DNA from: Leptospiraceae bacterium
GTDB lineage: Bacteria; Spirochaetota; Leptospiria; Leptospirales; Leptospiraceae
Direction of reading: 5' to 3'
DNA length: 64,000 nt
Assembly: GCA_016708435.1 (NCBI GenBank)
Contig: JADJFV010000007.1
Span: 1 to 64,000, forward strand
Shown: positions 26,276 to 35,142 of the stretch, piece by piece
Layout of the letters: each line of letters begins with the position of its first letter
Numbering within the stretch: the first letter of the stretch is position 1
The notes under the pieces: model-generated
What the model saw: the letters and a program-made list of their open reading frames with translations, nothing else
Databases searched by the model: none
Told to the model about the DNA's origin: nothing
Made by a program: the position numbers and the translations under genes

Positions 26276-26351
26276 CTAAAAATCCCCTTTTTTCGTTCTT
26301 TTCCCTTGACTCTTAGGGCTATCTCAAAAAACTGCTTATAAAGGTAATACT

Positions 26352-26651
26352 ATGGCTAGAAAATGCGTTGTAACAGGAAGAGGCACAGCTTACGGAAATG
26401 CTGTATCTCACTCTCATAAAAAAACCAGAAGAATCTGGAAAGTAAATATCGTTAAGAAAAATATCTTCTTAGAAGATGAGAACCGTTGGGTTGCTGTAAA
26501 AATTTCTACCCGTGCTCTTAGAACACTAAAGAAAAAAGGTCTCAAATCCGCAATCAAAGACAATGGTGGTTCTCTAGCTCAACTTGCTCCTAAAAAGCAT
26601 GTTGGTTATAAAAAAACTGTAAAAGCTAAGACAGCGGCTAAATCGGCTTAG
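26352..26651 (+). CDS. rpmB: 50S ribosomal protein L28
   Basis: A 99-residue protein with the L28 signature: MARKCVVTGRGTAYGNAVSH, then KKTRRIWKVNIV and VAVKISTRALRTLKKKGL. L28 is a small basic protein of the large subunit. Spirochaetal L28 is longer than the 78-residue E. coli form and has a lysine/alanine-rich tail, seen here as VKAKTAAKSA. The start is ATG at 26352, preceded by AAAGGT at normal spacing. rpmG, its partner in many bacteria, is absent. A repeat element (R5 copy B) follows 24 bp after the stop. Confidence 0.96.
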   Translation: MARKCVVTGRGTAYGNAVSHSHKKTRRIWKVNIVKKNIFLEDENRWVAVKISTRALRTLKKKGLKSAIKDNGGSLAQLAPKKHVGYKKTVKAKTAAKSA

Positions 26652-26675
26652 ATTAGTAAAGCGGCGCCAGTAATA

Positions 26676-26776
26676 CAGTCACCTCGAATAGCTTCACCAT
26701 GAGAGGTCTGTTTTACTTAATACTATCGTTCTTTTGAAAGATAGACCTCTCACGAAAGGACTGTTCGAGGTGACAG
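26676..26776. repeat. R5 inverted-repeat element, copy B, entering nth
   Basis: About 101 bp from CAGTCACCTCGAA (26676-26688) to GTTCGAGGTGACAG (26763-26776), with inner inverted blocks GAGAGGTCT and AGACCTCTCAC. The right end runs into the nth reading frame. Confidence 0.75.
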
Positions 26777-27432
26777 GAGTAGTTCCTAAGAAGCAAAATC
26801 CCAATTTTCCCTTCACAACAGAAGTCAACAAAAGACTAAAAAAATTCTTTGGATTTGTTTCGTGTCCACTTCATTACAAAAAAGACTATGAACTATGCAT
26901 TGCTGTTATCCTCAGTGCACAATGCACAGACGAGAGGGTAAATACTGTTACCCCTGCCCTTTTCGAAAGATTTACTAATCTAGAAGCATTTGCAAACGCA
27001 GAAATCTCTGAAATTGAAAAACTTATTTTTTCAACGGGATTTTATAAAAATAAAGCCAAGTCTATCCAAGGCTTCGCATCTTTACTTATAGAAAAACACG
27101 CAGGCAAACTTCCGAAAACAATTGCAGAGCTTATAAAACTTCCGGGTGTAGGAAGAAAAACTGCAAACGTAATTCTAAATGAAATTCACAAAATTTCAGA
27201 AGGAATTGTTGTAGATACGCATGTAAAAAGAATTTCGAATGTTTTAAAACTTACAAAATCAGAAAATCCTGTAATAATAGAAAAAGATTTAATGAAAAAA
27301 ATAGAACGTCAATACTGGATGGATTTTTCCCTGTATTTAATTTTTTTAGGTAGAAAGTTTTGCAAGGCTCATAAAACTGAATGTGAAGGCTGTCCTTTAA
27401 ACGACATCTGTCCTTCTTCTCTGGTGAAGTGA
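26770..27432 (+). CDS. nth: Endonuclease III
   Basis: A DNA glycosylase/AP lyase that removes oxidised pyrimidines in base excision repair. Seen: helix-hairpin-helix LPGVGRKTANVIL with the catalytic lysine, VDTHVKRIS with the catalytic aspartate, and a C-terminal [4Fe-4S] set C-x6-C-x2-C-x5-C (CKAHKTECEGCPLNDIC). The frame is open from an ATG at 26734, but its first 14 codons are R5 repeat DNA. The GTG at 26770-26772, the last part of the R5 terminus, gives 220 residues, close to the usual 210-220, so I use it. No conventional start lies nearer the conserved domain. The next gene's ATG follows the stop directly. Confidence 0.9.
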   Translation: MTGVVPKKQNPNFPFTTEVNKRLKKFFGFVSCPLHYKKDYELCIAVILSAQCTDERVNTVTPALFERFTNLEAFANAEISEIEKLIFSTGFYKNKAKSIQGFASLLIEKHAGKLPKTIAELIKLPGVGRKTANVILNEIHKISEGIVVDTHVKRISNVLKLTKSENPVIIEKDLMKKIERQYWMDFSLYLIFLGRKFCKAHKTECEGCPLNDICPSSLVK

Positions 27433-27837
27433 ATGGAAACAATTGAACCGAATTTAAAAGGAATGGATTTAGTCACGCAGCATATCGTGATGTCAAAAGA
27501 ACTAAACGCGCACGGAAATCTTTTCGGTGGTATAATGCTTGCCTGGATTGATGAAGCAGCAGCCCTCTATGCAATGGAAAAAATTGCTTATACGAATATC
27601 GTCACTGTTCACATGGATGATATTAACTTCAAATATCCGGGACGCAATGGGGACATCATCCAAATATACGCCGCAATCGAAAAGACCGGCAAATCATCCT
27701 TAACCATTAAAACTATGTGCATTTCTATCAATAATAAGTCGCGTGTAAAAAATGAAGTTATCAACTGTAAGGTAACGTTTGTTTGCCTCGATTCAGGCGG
27801 AAAACCTTTTCCCTATTTTGATATGCTAGGAAATTAA
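27433..27837 (+). CDS. Acyl-CoA thioesterase, hotdog fold
   Basis: A 134-residue hotdog-fold protein of the YciA/BFIT-type acyl-CoA thioesterase family. The diagnostic block is NAHGNLFGGIMLAWIDEAAA (about residues 25-44), with the catalytic asparagine/aspartate region. VTVHMDDINFKYPGRNGDII is the second family block. It would hydrolyse acyl-CoA to free acid and CoA; chain length is unknown. It starts immediately after the nth stop, and the release-factor-like gene starts two bases after its own stop, so translation is probably coupled. It is cytoplasmic. Confidence 0.85.
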   Translation: METIEPNLKGMDLVTQHIVMSKELNAHGNLFGGIMLAWIDEAAALYAMEKIAYTNIVTVHMDDINFKYPGRNGDIIQIYAAIEKTGKSSLTIKTMCISINNKSRVKNEVINCKVTFVCLDSGGKPFPYFDMLGN

Positions 27838-27838
27838 A

Positions 27839-28240
27839 ATGTCTATTTCATTTCCTGTTTCCCCCGAAAAACAAAATCAATTGCTAGCACGTATGATTAA
27901 GCTTCAAATCAAAGAATCTGATTTAGAAGAATCCTTCACACGTTCCGGCGGTAAAGGCGGACAGAACGTAAATAAGGTTTCTACAGCCGTTCATTTAAAA
28001 CACAAACTATCAGGCATCGAAGTAAAATGCTCTATTCATAGAACGCAAGGGCTAAATCGCTATAAGGCGCGAGATATACTCTGTGATAAATTAGAAGAAA
28101 AAAAGAATCCAAAAGAAAGTAAAATCCATTTAGAGCGCGAGAAAATTATCAAAACAAAAGTGAAAAAAGAAAAACGTAAACAAAGACGAATTGAAGAATT
28201 AAAAATAAAAGATTTAAACGAAGACTACGGAGACGAGTAA
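27839..28240 (+). CDS. Release-factor-like peptidyl-tRNA hydrolase
   Basis: A 133-residue protein with the catalytic domain of class I release factors: TRSGGKGGQNVNKVSTAVHL carries the GGQ that enters the peptidyl-transferase centre. HRTQGLNRYKARDIL is the usual following block. The tail is strongly basic (KVKKEKRKQRRIEELK), as in ArfB/YaeJ, where it inserts into the mRNA channel of stalled ribosomes. It has no codon-recognition domain. Ribosome rescue is the likely role. It sits tightly between thioesterase and purL (6-bp gap). Confidence 0.88.
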   Translation: MSISFPVSPEKQNQLLARMIKLQIKESDLEESFTRSGGKGGQNVNKVSTAVHLKHKLSGIEVKCSIHRTQGLNRYKARDILCDKLEEKKNPKESKIHLEREKIIKTKVKKEKRKQRRIEELKIKDLNEDYGDE

Positions 28241-28246
28241 CAATCC

Positions 28247-30478
28247 ATGGAAAAAGAAAAAGTAACCCTTGAAGACGCAATCGAGCACGGACTAAAAGAA
28301 AATGAATTCGAAGATATTTGTAAGATTTTAGGACGCACACCTAATTCCACTGAGCTAGGAATTTTTTCTGGTATGTGGTCAGAGCATTGCTCTTATAAAA
28401 ATTCCATTTTAAAATTAAAAACTCTTCCGACCGAATCAAGCCTCATGCTTACTACAACAGGCGAAGAAAACGCGGGTGCACTCGACATAGGAGACGGACT
28501 CGGAGTTGTCTTTAAAATAGAAAGCCACAATCATCCAACTGCTGTTGAGCCTTATCAGGGAGCGGCTACGGGGGTAGGCGGTATTATGCGCGACATCTTC
28601 ACAATGGGTGCAAGACCTTTTATATCTCTCAACTCTCTTCGATTTGGTCTTCCGGATTTAAAACGAAATGAATACTTACTCAAACGTGCCGTCAAAGGAA
28701 TTGCGGATTACGGCAACTCCCTCGGAATCGCTGTTAGTGGAGGAGAACTTTTTTTCGATAATTCTTTTTCTAAAAATCCTTTAGTCAATGCAATGACAGT
28801 TGGGCTTGTAAAGAAAAACGGAATGGCAAAAGCAACCACAGGTGGAAAGGTCGGCTACGCGGTATATATCGTTGGAGCAACTACTGGAAGAGATGGAATT
28901 CATGGGGCATCCTTTGCCTCTAAAGATCTAAGCAAAGAAAGCGAAGAAAAAAAATCCGCTGTCCAAGTAGGAGATCCATTCATGGAAAAACTTCTCATGG
29001 AGGCAACTCTCGAAGCAATCGAAAAAGATTTACTCATCGGAATCCAAGACATGGGTGCTGCGGGTATATCTTGTTCTACCTCTGAGATGTCGGCTAAAGG
29101 CAACTCGGGAATGGAAATTGATTTAGACAAAGTTCCTTTTCGCGAAACTGGAATGAACGCCTACGAGGCAATGCTTTCCGAGAGTCAGGAGAGAATGCTT
29201 GTTGTCCCTAAGCAAGGAAAAGAAAAAGAACTCGTAGATATTTTCAAAAAATGGGATTTAAACGCAGTTGAAATTGGAGTCGTCACAGGAGATGGACTTC
29301 TACGAGTAAAAAAAGATGGAAAAGTGAAAGCAGAAATTCCATCGCAAACACTTGTATTAGGCGGTGGTGCTCCAAGATATGTTAGAGAAGAAAAACGTCC
29401 TGCCTATTTAGATATAGAAAACAAATTAGATGTAGCTGCTTTAGAAGATTTAAAAGAGGCTAATGTGCGTATAGCTCTCGAGAAGATGATTTCTACTTTA
29501 AACATTTCTTCTCGTAAACCACTCTATGAACAATATGATACGGATGTCGGACTTGTAAAAATTACAGGACCGGGACTTGATGGTGGACTAGCCCGTGTTC
29601 CCGGAACGAACAAAGGAATTGCTGTGGCTACTGACTGTAATTCGCGCTATACTTATCTAAATCCACACAAGGGTGCAATGTGGGCAGTTTGTGAATCAGC
29701 CCGAAACGTATTCGTTACTGGTGCTAAGCCAATCGGTATTACAAACAATCTTAACTTTGCAAATCCGTATATCCCTGAAAACTATTATGTATTCTCAGAA
29801 TGTGTAAAAGGAATCGGAGATGCCTGTCGGTATCTAAAGCTTCCTGTCACTGGTGGCAACGTTTCTTTCTACAACGAATCACCAGAAGGACCGGTATTCC
29901 CTACTCCGACCATCGGAATGGTGGGGCTAATAGAGAATATCTCAAACTACATCAAAAACTATTTTACAAAACCAAATCAGTCTATTGCTTTGATTGGTAG
30001 ATTTAAACCTACTCTCGGTGGAAGTGAATACTTAAAGGAAATCTTTAACGTCACAAAGGGAGAAATTCCTGAGCTTTCTCTAGAAGATGAATTAAATTTG
30101 CAAAATCTAGTTTTAGAATTAAATGAAAATAAACTCATCTCTAGCGCAAAAGACTTATCACTCGGTGGGCTAATCGTGGCTATCTGCAAAATGGCATTTC
30201 CTTCTCATATCGGGGTTAACCTTGATTTAACGAAAATTCGTAAATCCCGTTTAGATGAAACTCTATTCGGAGAAACTTCTGCTTCTGTTTTAATTACCTT
30301 CGAGTCCGAAAATGTAAACAAGGTAAAAACCTTGTGTGAGAAGCACAAGCTCGAATTTAACCCAATCGGAAATACAATAGGAGAAAAATCTATTACAATC
30401 AATGGATTAGGCTCTGTCGCAAATCTAGATTCTTTAGAAGAAAAATACGAATCTGCATTGGTAAAAATATTTGAGTAG
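28247..30478 (+). CDS. purL: Phosphoribosylformylglycinamidine synthase subunit PurL
   Basis: A 743-residue small-type PurL, the ATP-dependent synthase subunit that makes FGAM from FGAR in purine synthesis together with PurQ and PurS. Seen: GMWSEHCSYKNS at the N-terminus, IESHNHPTAVEPYQGAATG with the catalytic histidine and ATP site, GIQDMGAAGISCSTSEM, and PVTGGNVSFYNES in the second half. The length matches the Bacillus-type protein. purQ and purS are not in the window. The start is ATG at 28247, 6 bp after the upstream stop. The TPR lipoprotein gene overlaps its 3' end by 8 bp. Confidence 0.96.
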   Translation: MEKEKVTLEDAIEHGLKENEFEDICKILGRTPNSTELGIFSGMWSEHCSYKNSILKLKTLPTESSLMLTTTGEENAGALDIGDGLGVVFKIESHNHPTAVEPYQGAATGVGGIMRDIFTMGARPFISLNSLRFGLPDLKRNEYLLKRAVKGIADYGNSLGIAVSGGELFFDNSFSKNPLVNAMTVGLVKKNGMAKATTGGKVGYAVYIVGATTGRDGIHGASFASKDLSKESEEKKSAVQVGDPFMEKLLMEATLEAIEKDLLIGIQDMGAAGISCSTSEMSAKGNSGMEIDLDKVPFRETGMNAYEAMLSESQERMLVVPKQGKEKELVDIFKKWDLNAVEIGVVTGDGLLRVKKDGKVKAEIPSQTLVLGGGAPRYVREEKRPAYLDIENKLDVAALEDLKEANVRIALEKMISTLNISSRKPLYEQYDTDVGLVKITGPGLDGGLARVPGTNKGIAVATDCNSRYTYLNPHKGAMWAVCESARNVFVTGAKPIGITNNLNFANPYIPENYYVFSECVKGIGDACRYLKLPVTGGNVSFYNESPEGPVFPTPTIGMVGLIENISNYIKNYFTKPNQSIALIGRFKPTLGGSEYLKEIFNVTKGEIPELSLEDELNLQNLVLELNENKLISSAKDLSLGGLIVAICKMAFPSHIGVNLDLTKIRKSRLDETLFGETSASVLITFESENVNKVKTLCEKHKLEFNPIGNTIGEKSITINGLGSVANLDSLEEKYESALVKIFE

Positions 30479-31436
30479 AAAAAAAAGAAAACTTATTTCT
30501 GGATTTTTTTTAGTTCTACAGTCTTTTTTATTGTCCGCCTGTTTATATTCGATGAATGGATGTAGTTCAGGCGAAGTAAAGAAAACCGTTGCGCCTGGAC
30601 TCGAAGCGGAATACCTTGTGTTAAACGAAAAAGTTCTTCTCAATTTTTACGGAAGTCCTGATGAGCGCGATTGGGCAATTAAGACACTCGAAAGAAGATG
30701 TGATGACAAAGAAGATCCACATGCCTGTTATAACCTTGCAACTCATTTGTTCGCTATAAAAAACTTTGCGAGTGCAACCAAGTTTGCAGAGAAAGCAGTC
30801 TTACAAAGTCCAAAGGATTCTCTTTACCTTGAACTTTATAGACAATCACTTCTTGAAAATGCAAAATTAGAATCTGCAAATACTTTTGTTTTTTCTTCTT
30901 CGGATACTGGCTATTTGCTTACAAAATTAGAACTAGAGTGCAGAAATAAGAGAACAGAGTCAGCCTATGAAATAACATCAGATTTGATTTCAAAAAAAAT
31001 ACTCAGTCAGGAATCGATTCGAAACGGATTTCTACCCGATTGCCTATCCGATAAGATGATCTCCGAGTTAGCAGCAAAAACGCAAAGCAATAAAATCAAT
31101 TTTACAAATCACTATTATACAGAGAAAAATAAATCGAACCTATTCTATTCAATTTGGGATACATCTTATTTAACTAAGAACAAACCCATAGAGAAAGAAG
31201 AAGCGTTAAACCATAAGTTAACTGAGCACTGGAGAGATTTAAGGAAAGCCGTTGCCGCAAAGAATAAAAAACTTGCATTCAAGGCTTACAATGATTTTAC
31301 TACAGAGTTAAACAAGGAAAAAGCCAATTCAAAAAGAGAACCTAATCTATATTTAGCCATAGAAAGAGCTTCCGAACTCTTAATTGAACAGGATGAATTC
31401 TTTGCGCAATTTAGAAGCCTATTAAACAAAAATTAA
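30471..31436 (+). CDS. Putative lipoprotein with TPR-like repeats
   Basis: A 321-residue protein. The basic start MSRKKRKLISGFF is followed by a hydrophobic stretch and cysteines in LLSACLYSMNGCSSG, compatible with a spirochaetal lipobox. Residues 60-120 look like TPR helices (DPHACYNLATHLFAIKNFAS, ATKFAEKAVLQSP). The remainder is helical and charged with no named domain. The start is a TTG at 30471 overlapping the purL end, which implies translational coupling. The role is unknown; TPRs suggest protein binding in the periplasm. Confidence 0.7.
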   Translation: MSRKKRKLISGFFLVLQSFLLSACLYSMNGCSSGEVKKTVAPGLEAEYLVLNEKVLLNFYGSPDERDWAIKTLERRCDDKEDPHACYNLATHLFAIKNFASATKFAEKAVLQSPKDSLYLELYRQSLLENAKLESANTFVFSSSDTGYLLTKLELECRNKRTESAYEITSDLISKKILSQESIRNGFLPDCLSDKMISELAAKTQSNKINFTNHYYTEKNKSNLFYSIWDTSYLTKNKPIEKEEALNHKLTEHWRDLRKAVAAKNKKLAFKAYNDFTTELNKEKANSKREPNLYLAIERASELLIEQDEFFAQFRSLLNKN

Positions 31437-31592
31437 GCCCTATTAATTTTTCGACCTAATCTTTTTTTGGAAAATATCTACACGCATTTAATCTACCTAC
31501 AGAAAATTTCGAACTGACAAATTCAATTATTGTCTTGACCGACTTGGTTAATCAAGCATTCTAATCTTATTTTGGAAACGCCAACACCTAAA

Positions 31593-33347
31593 ATGAATTT
31601 AAGAATAAAGATTTTAATAGGCTCGCTCATACTTAGCTTGATAGTCAGCGTTTCTCTTGCTTACACTTCGTTTCGAATTTTACAAAACGAATTGTATGAA
31701 GAATACCGCGACCGACTTATTCACACTTCCGATTTAGGATCAAAATTAATTGATCAGGATTCTCTCCATTACCTGCTAAAACAATTAACGCTCAATTTGA
31801 ACGAAGAAGAGACTGAAAAAATTCAAAATTCAAAAGAATTCAAGGAAGTCTATGACTCACTCAATTCACTACGCAATTCAAAGCCAAATCTAATCCAATA
31901 CGTATATATATGGGTTAAGACTGATAATCCGGACGAGGTTCTTTATTTGGCTGACGCAGATGTTTTACAGTTGTTAGAGAAAAAATCTAAAGGAGAAAAA
32001 ATAGAAGGAATTTCTACTTTTGGGAGCAAATACGATATTACCCCCTTCCCGGAAGCAAGAAAGACTTTTGAACAAAACACTTCTCTTGTAGAAAAAGAAT
32101 ATCGTCTAGACGCAGAGTTCAATACTTATTCCATTTCCGGCTACTCACCAATTACCGATAAAAAGACAGGAGTTCAATTAGCTGTGCTTGGTATTGATAT
32201 GACAGATACAAATATTCGAGAGGCATTGAAAAAATCCACTCTCGTATCTGCTATCATTGGAATTATTACAGTCATCATTACATCCATTTCATCCTTACTA
32301 CTTGGAAATATTTTTGTAAAGCCAATTCTAGAATTAAATAAAGTCGTATTGCAATTTGGCGCAAAAGATTTTTCTGCTCGCTCTAGAATCGAATCCTCCG
32401 ATGAAGTGGGGTTACTCTCGAATAACTTCAACAATATGGCGGAGACGATTGTTGATTACGATATAAAAATCAATGAGCTTCTAGACTCAATGAGAAGATT
32501 TGTTCCTTTTGAATTTTTAAATTTTCTCGATAAAAAAAGTATCACAGAAATTTCTCTTGGAGACCAAGTCAACCAGGAGATGACAGTGTTTTTTTCGGAC
32601 ATCAGGTCATTTACAAAACTAAGTGAATCAATGTCACCAAGTCAAACGTTCAACTTCATCAATTCTTACTTGAAAAGAATGGGACCACTCATCCGAGAGA
32701 ATAAGGGATTCATTGATAAATACATTGGTGATTCAATTATGGCAATCTTTCCGACAGACCCCGATTACGCGATATTAGCCGGAATCAGTATTCGAAAAGA
32801 ATTAAATCTTTACAATCAGCACAGACTGTCGTATGGATATCCTCCCATAAATATCGGAATAGGAATTCACACCGGCAATTTAATGTTAGGCACAATTGGA
32901 GAATCCCAGAGAATGGATACGACTGTAATTGCAGATTCAGTGAACCTGGCTTCTCGCATTGAAGGCTTAACTAAATTTTACGGGGTAACTACGCTTATAA
33001 CAGAAACAACAAAATCAAAACTTAAAAATATAAATCAATTCAATATGCGGTTCATTGGGTTAGTTCAAGTTGCAGGCAAAGAGGAATCTGTTGGTATATA
33101 CGAAGTATTCGATGGTGATGATGAGAAAACTTTTGATTTCAAAAAAAGAACGACTCAAAAATTCGAAGAAGGAATGCAATTCTACATCCAAGGGAAATTA
33201 AAAGAATCTCACAAACTCTTCAAAGAAATTTATCTGGAGAATATTCTAGATAAGCCCTCAGAAGTATATCTTCGTAAAATTAAATATCTCTACAAGCACG
33301 GTCTACCAGCAGATTGGAAAGGCGTCGATAAAATGTTGAGTAAGTGA
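31593..33347 (+). CDS. Membrane receptor class III nucleotide cyclase with HAMP
   Basis: About 584 residues from the ATG at 31593; a TTG at 31572 would add seven. Order: N-terminal membrane helix (ILIGSLILSLIVSVSLAYT), periplasmic sensor of Cache type (about 40-215), second membrane helix (LVSAIIGIITVIITSISSLL), HAMP linker (VKPILELNKVVLQFGAKDF), then a class III cyclase with FFSDIRSFTKL, KYIGDSIMAIF and VNLASRIEGLTKF, and a short helical tail. It would convert an outside signal into cAMP or cGMP. The linker RFVPFEFLNFLDKKSITEIS and the tail closely match the 7TM cyclase at 17792, so the catalytic modules are recent paralogues with swapped sensors. Confidence 0.9.
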   Translation: MNLRIKILIGSLILSLIVSVSLAYTSFRILQNELYEEYRDRLIHTSDLGSKLIDQDSLHYLLKQLTLNLNEEETEKIQNSKEFKEVYDSLNSLRNSKPNLIQYVYIWVKTDNPDEVLYLADADVLQLLEKKSKGEKIEGISTFGSKYDITPFPEARKTFEQNTSLVEKEYRLDAEFNTYSISGYSPITDKKTGVQLAVLGIDMTDTNIREALKKSTLVSAIIGIITVIITSISSLLLGNIFVKPILELNKVVLQFGAKDFSARSRIESSDEVGLLSNNFNNMAETIVDYDIKINELLDSMRRFVPFEFLNFLDKKSITEISLGDQVNQEMTVFFSDIRSFTKLSESMSPSQTFNFINSYLKRMGPLIRENKGFIDKYIGDSIMAIFPTDPDYAILAGISIRKELNLYNQHRLSYGYPPINIGIGIHTGNLMLGTIGESQRMDTTVIADSVNLASRIEGLTKFYGVTTLITETTKSKLKNINQFNMRFIGLVQVAGKEESVGIYEVFDGDDEKTFDFKKRTTQKFEEGMQFYIQGKLKESHKLFKEIYLENILDKPSEVYLRKIKYLYKHGLPADWKGVDKMLSK

Positions 33348-33355
33348 TTATACGG

Positions 33356-34099
33356 TCACCCATTCAAAGCCTTTAAGTAAGCCTTCACTGCATTTTCCAT
33401 TCCATGTAGGAGGGCAAATGACATTAGCCGATGACCAATGGATACTTCGCGTAAACCGGAAAGCTTTTTAAAGATAGCAAGATTCTTTTCATCTAAATCG
33501 TGACCTGCATTGACTCCTATTCCTAGCTTTGTTGCGGCTAATGCTGCTTTTTCGTAACTTAGAAAACTATCCATACCATTGCCGGAATCAAACGCCTCCG
33601 CAAACGGTCCTGTGTAAAACTCAATTCTATCTGCTTCGATTTGCTTCGCATAATGCATATTGTATACATTAGTATCCAGAAAAAGAGAAACTCTTACGCC
33701 TGCCGATCTGATTTTTTGAATGAGGGGATAAAGTGATTCTCCTTCCTTCTTTAAATCAAAGCCATGATCAGATGTCACCTCACCCGGACGCACAGGAACA
33801 AGTGTAGCTTGGTCTGGAAGATTTTCTAGGACAATGTCAAGAAACCGCTCGTCAGGAGCACCTTCAATATTGTATTCTATCTTCTTCGAATACTCTTTGT
33901 TATACTCTATAATAAATTTTTTTAAATCCTTTGTATCCTTACGTGTTATATGCCTTTCATCGCTTCTTGGATGAACTGTTATCCCATGCGCTCCACTATC
34001 CATAATTACTTTTGTAAATGTAAGTAAATTAGGAATATCCCCTCCTCTCGAATTTCGAAGAGTCGCAATTTTATTTACATTTACACTGAGGCTAATCAT
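33356..34099 (-). CDS. pdxJ: Pyridoxine 5'-phosphate synthase
   Basis: A 247-residue TIM-barrel enzyme that condenses 1-deoxyxylulose 5-phosphate with 3-amino-2-oxopropyl phosphate in vitamin B6 synthesis. Seen: SVNVNKIATLRNSRGG at the N-terminus, GITVHPRSDERHI with the phosphate-binding/catalytic histidine, PDQATLVPVRPGEVTSDHGF, SLFLDTNVYNMHYAKQIEAD, and GVNAGHDLDEKNLA. The length fits the family (about 240). It lies immediately downstream (1-bp gap) of the patatin gene on the same strand and convergent with the cyclase, 8 bp away. pdxA is not in the window. Confidence 0.95.
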   Translation of the reverse strand: MISLSVNVNKIATLRNSRGGDIPNLLTFTKVIMDSGAHGITVHPRSDERHITRKDTKDLKKFIIEYNKEYSKKIEYNIEGAPDERFLDIVLENLPDQATLVPVRPGEVTSDHGFDLKKEGESLYPLIQKIRSAGVRVSLFLDTNVYNMHYAKQIEADRIEFYTGPFAEAFDSGNGMDSFLSYEKAALAATKLGIGVNAGHDLDEKNLAIFKKLSGLREVSIGHRLMSFALLHGMENAVKAYLKALNG

Positions 34100-34100
34100 A

Positions 34101-35066
34101 TTATTCCTTCCTACAAAAATTTAATATTTCTGATTTTAATTTTTCCACATCTTCTTTTCCCATTTCATAGCAATCTTTCACTGCAATCGGATCAGTATAA
34201 TCAAACGATGAAATCGGAAGCTTGCGGGATGGTTTTATTAGAAACGTGCTTTCTAGAAGTGCTCTATCTTTCCCGAAAATGGTAGTATCTTCATAATACA
34301 CACCAATCTTCTTTGCCTTTTTGGAAAATTTTTCTAATAGTAAATTGTTCGTTAATCCCCCATCTAGAAAGTAAACTTTGCTATTATTCTGAAAAGATAC
34401 GACAGGCGGAATAGAGGAGGAATTTAGAATAATACTTTCAACAATCTCAGGAGATTTTAAATCTTTATTTGTATAAATGATGGTCTGCATATTCCAGCGC
34501 TCCATAATCTTACTCACGCGGCTACAGGGAATTCCCTGCTCCTTATCATTTTCGTCTAGAAGATAAGCGCGAGTAGTCTCTGTAACTAATTTGGCAATAT
34601 CCCAATAATGATTAATTCCGGACTTCTTAGGAATTGCTTGCACAGTCCCAATGTAAATTTTTACTTTTGACTTTCTGACTTTTTCCAAATTCATACCATG
34701 ACGAATTAAACGACGGTAGATATTTTCGTGCGGAAAAGGACTTTTGCCCTGAAAAAGACTCATTACTTGAAAATTCGAATTATTTCTTTTGGTAAGCTCA
34801 CTGAAATATTCAATGGATTCATCTTCGCTCTCAGAAAGAATTCCAAGTGCCATCGCAGCTCCCGCACTCACACCAGAAATTTCTTTAATCTGAATCCCCC
34901 ATTTTCGAAGCTTGTAACCAACACCCATTGCGTATAACGCTTTACAGCCACCACCGGCAATCGCAAGACTCACTTCGTATTGAGGTTTCTTTTTCCTTAT
35001 CTGTTTTTTATCGATTGGACTCTTTACTAATTTTTCCTTTGCCTTAGTTTTCATAGCTCTCTCCAA
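34101..35066 (-). CDS. Patatin-like phospholipase
   Basis: A 321-residue protein with the patatin catalytic dyad. The oxyanion loop is GGGCKALYAMGVGYK, the nucleophile serine lies in GVSAG (ISGVSAGAAMALGIL), and the aspartate in YFLDGGLTNN completes the D-G-G motif. Patatins are serine lipid acyl hydrolases, and many bacterial members are intracellular or secreted effectors. There is a strongly basic N-terminus (KTKAKEKLVKSP) and no clear signal peptide. Starts at 35066 or 35054 are possible. pdxJ follows with a 1-bp gap, probably cotranscribed, without an obvious functional link. Confidence 0.88.
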   Translation of the reverse strand: MERAMKTKAKEKLVKSPIDKKQIRKKKPQYEVSLAIAGGGCKALYAMGVGYKLRKWGIQIKEISGVSAGAAMALGILSESEDESIEYFSELTKRNNSNFQVMSLFQGKSPFPHENIYRRLIRHGMNLEKVRKSKVKIYIGTVQAIPKKSGINHYWDIAKLVTETTRAYLLDENDKEQGIPCSRVSKIMERWNMQTIIYTNKDLKSPEIVESIILNSSSIPPVVSFQNNSKVYFLDGGLTNNLLLEKFSKKAKKIGVYYEDTTIFGKDRALLESTFLIKPSRKLPISSFDYTDPIAVKDCYEMGKEDVEKLKSEILNFCRKE

Positions 35067-35142
35067 GTTGATAGAATTCCAAAAGTTGTAAAGGAATAAA
35101 GATTGTCAACCCTCTCTCTTATACGATTATGACAAAGGTAAT

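Larger units (their letters stand above)
25838..26351. other. 514-bp intergenic region with hairpin, R1 repeat and terminator
   Basis: The region holds the perfect hairpin 25921-25972, the R1 copy 26120-26146 and the terminator-like stem 26235-26275 upstream of rpmB. No open frame is convincing. The rpmB promoter is expected within the last 80 bp, where TTGACT occurs at about 26308. Confidence 0.5.
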
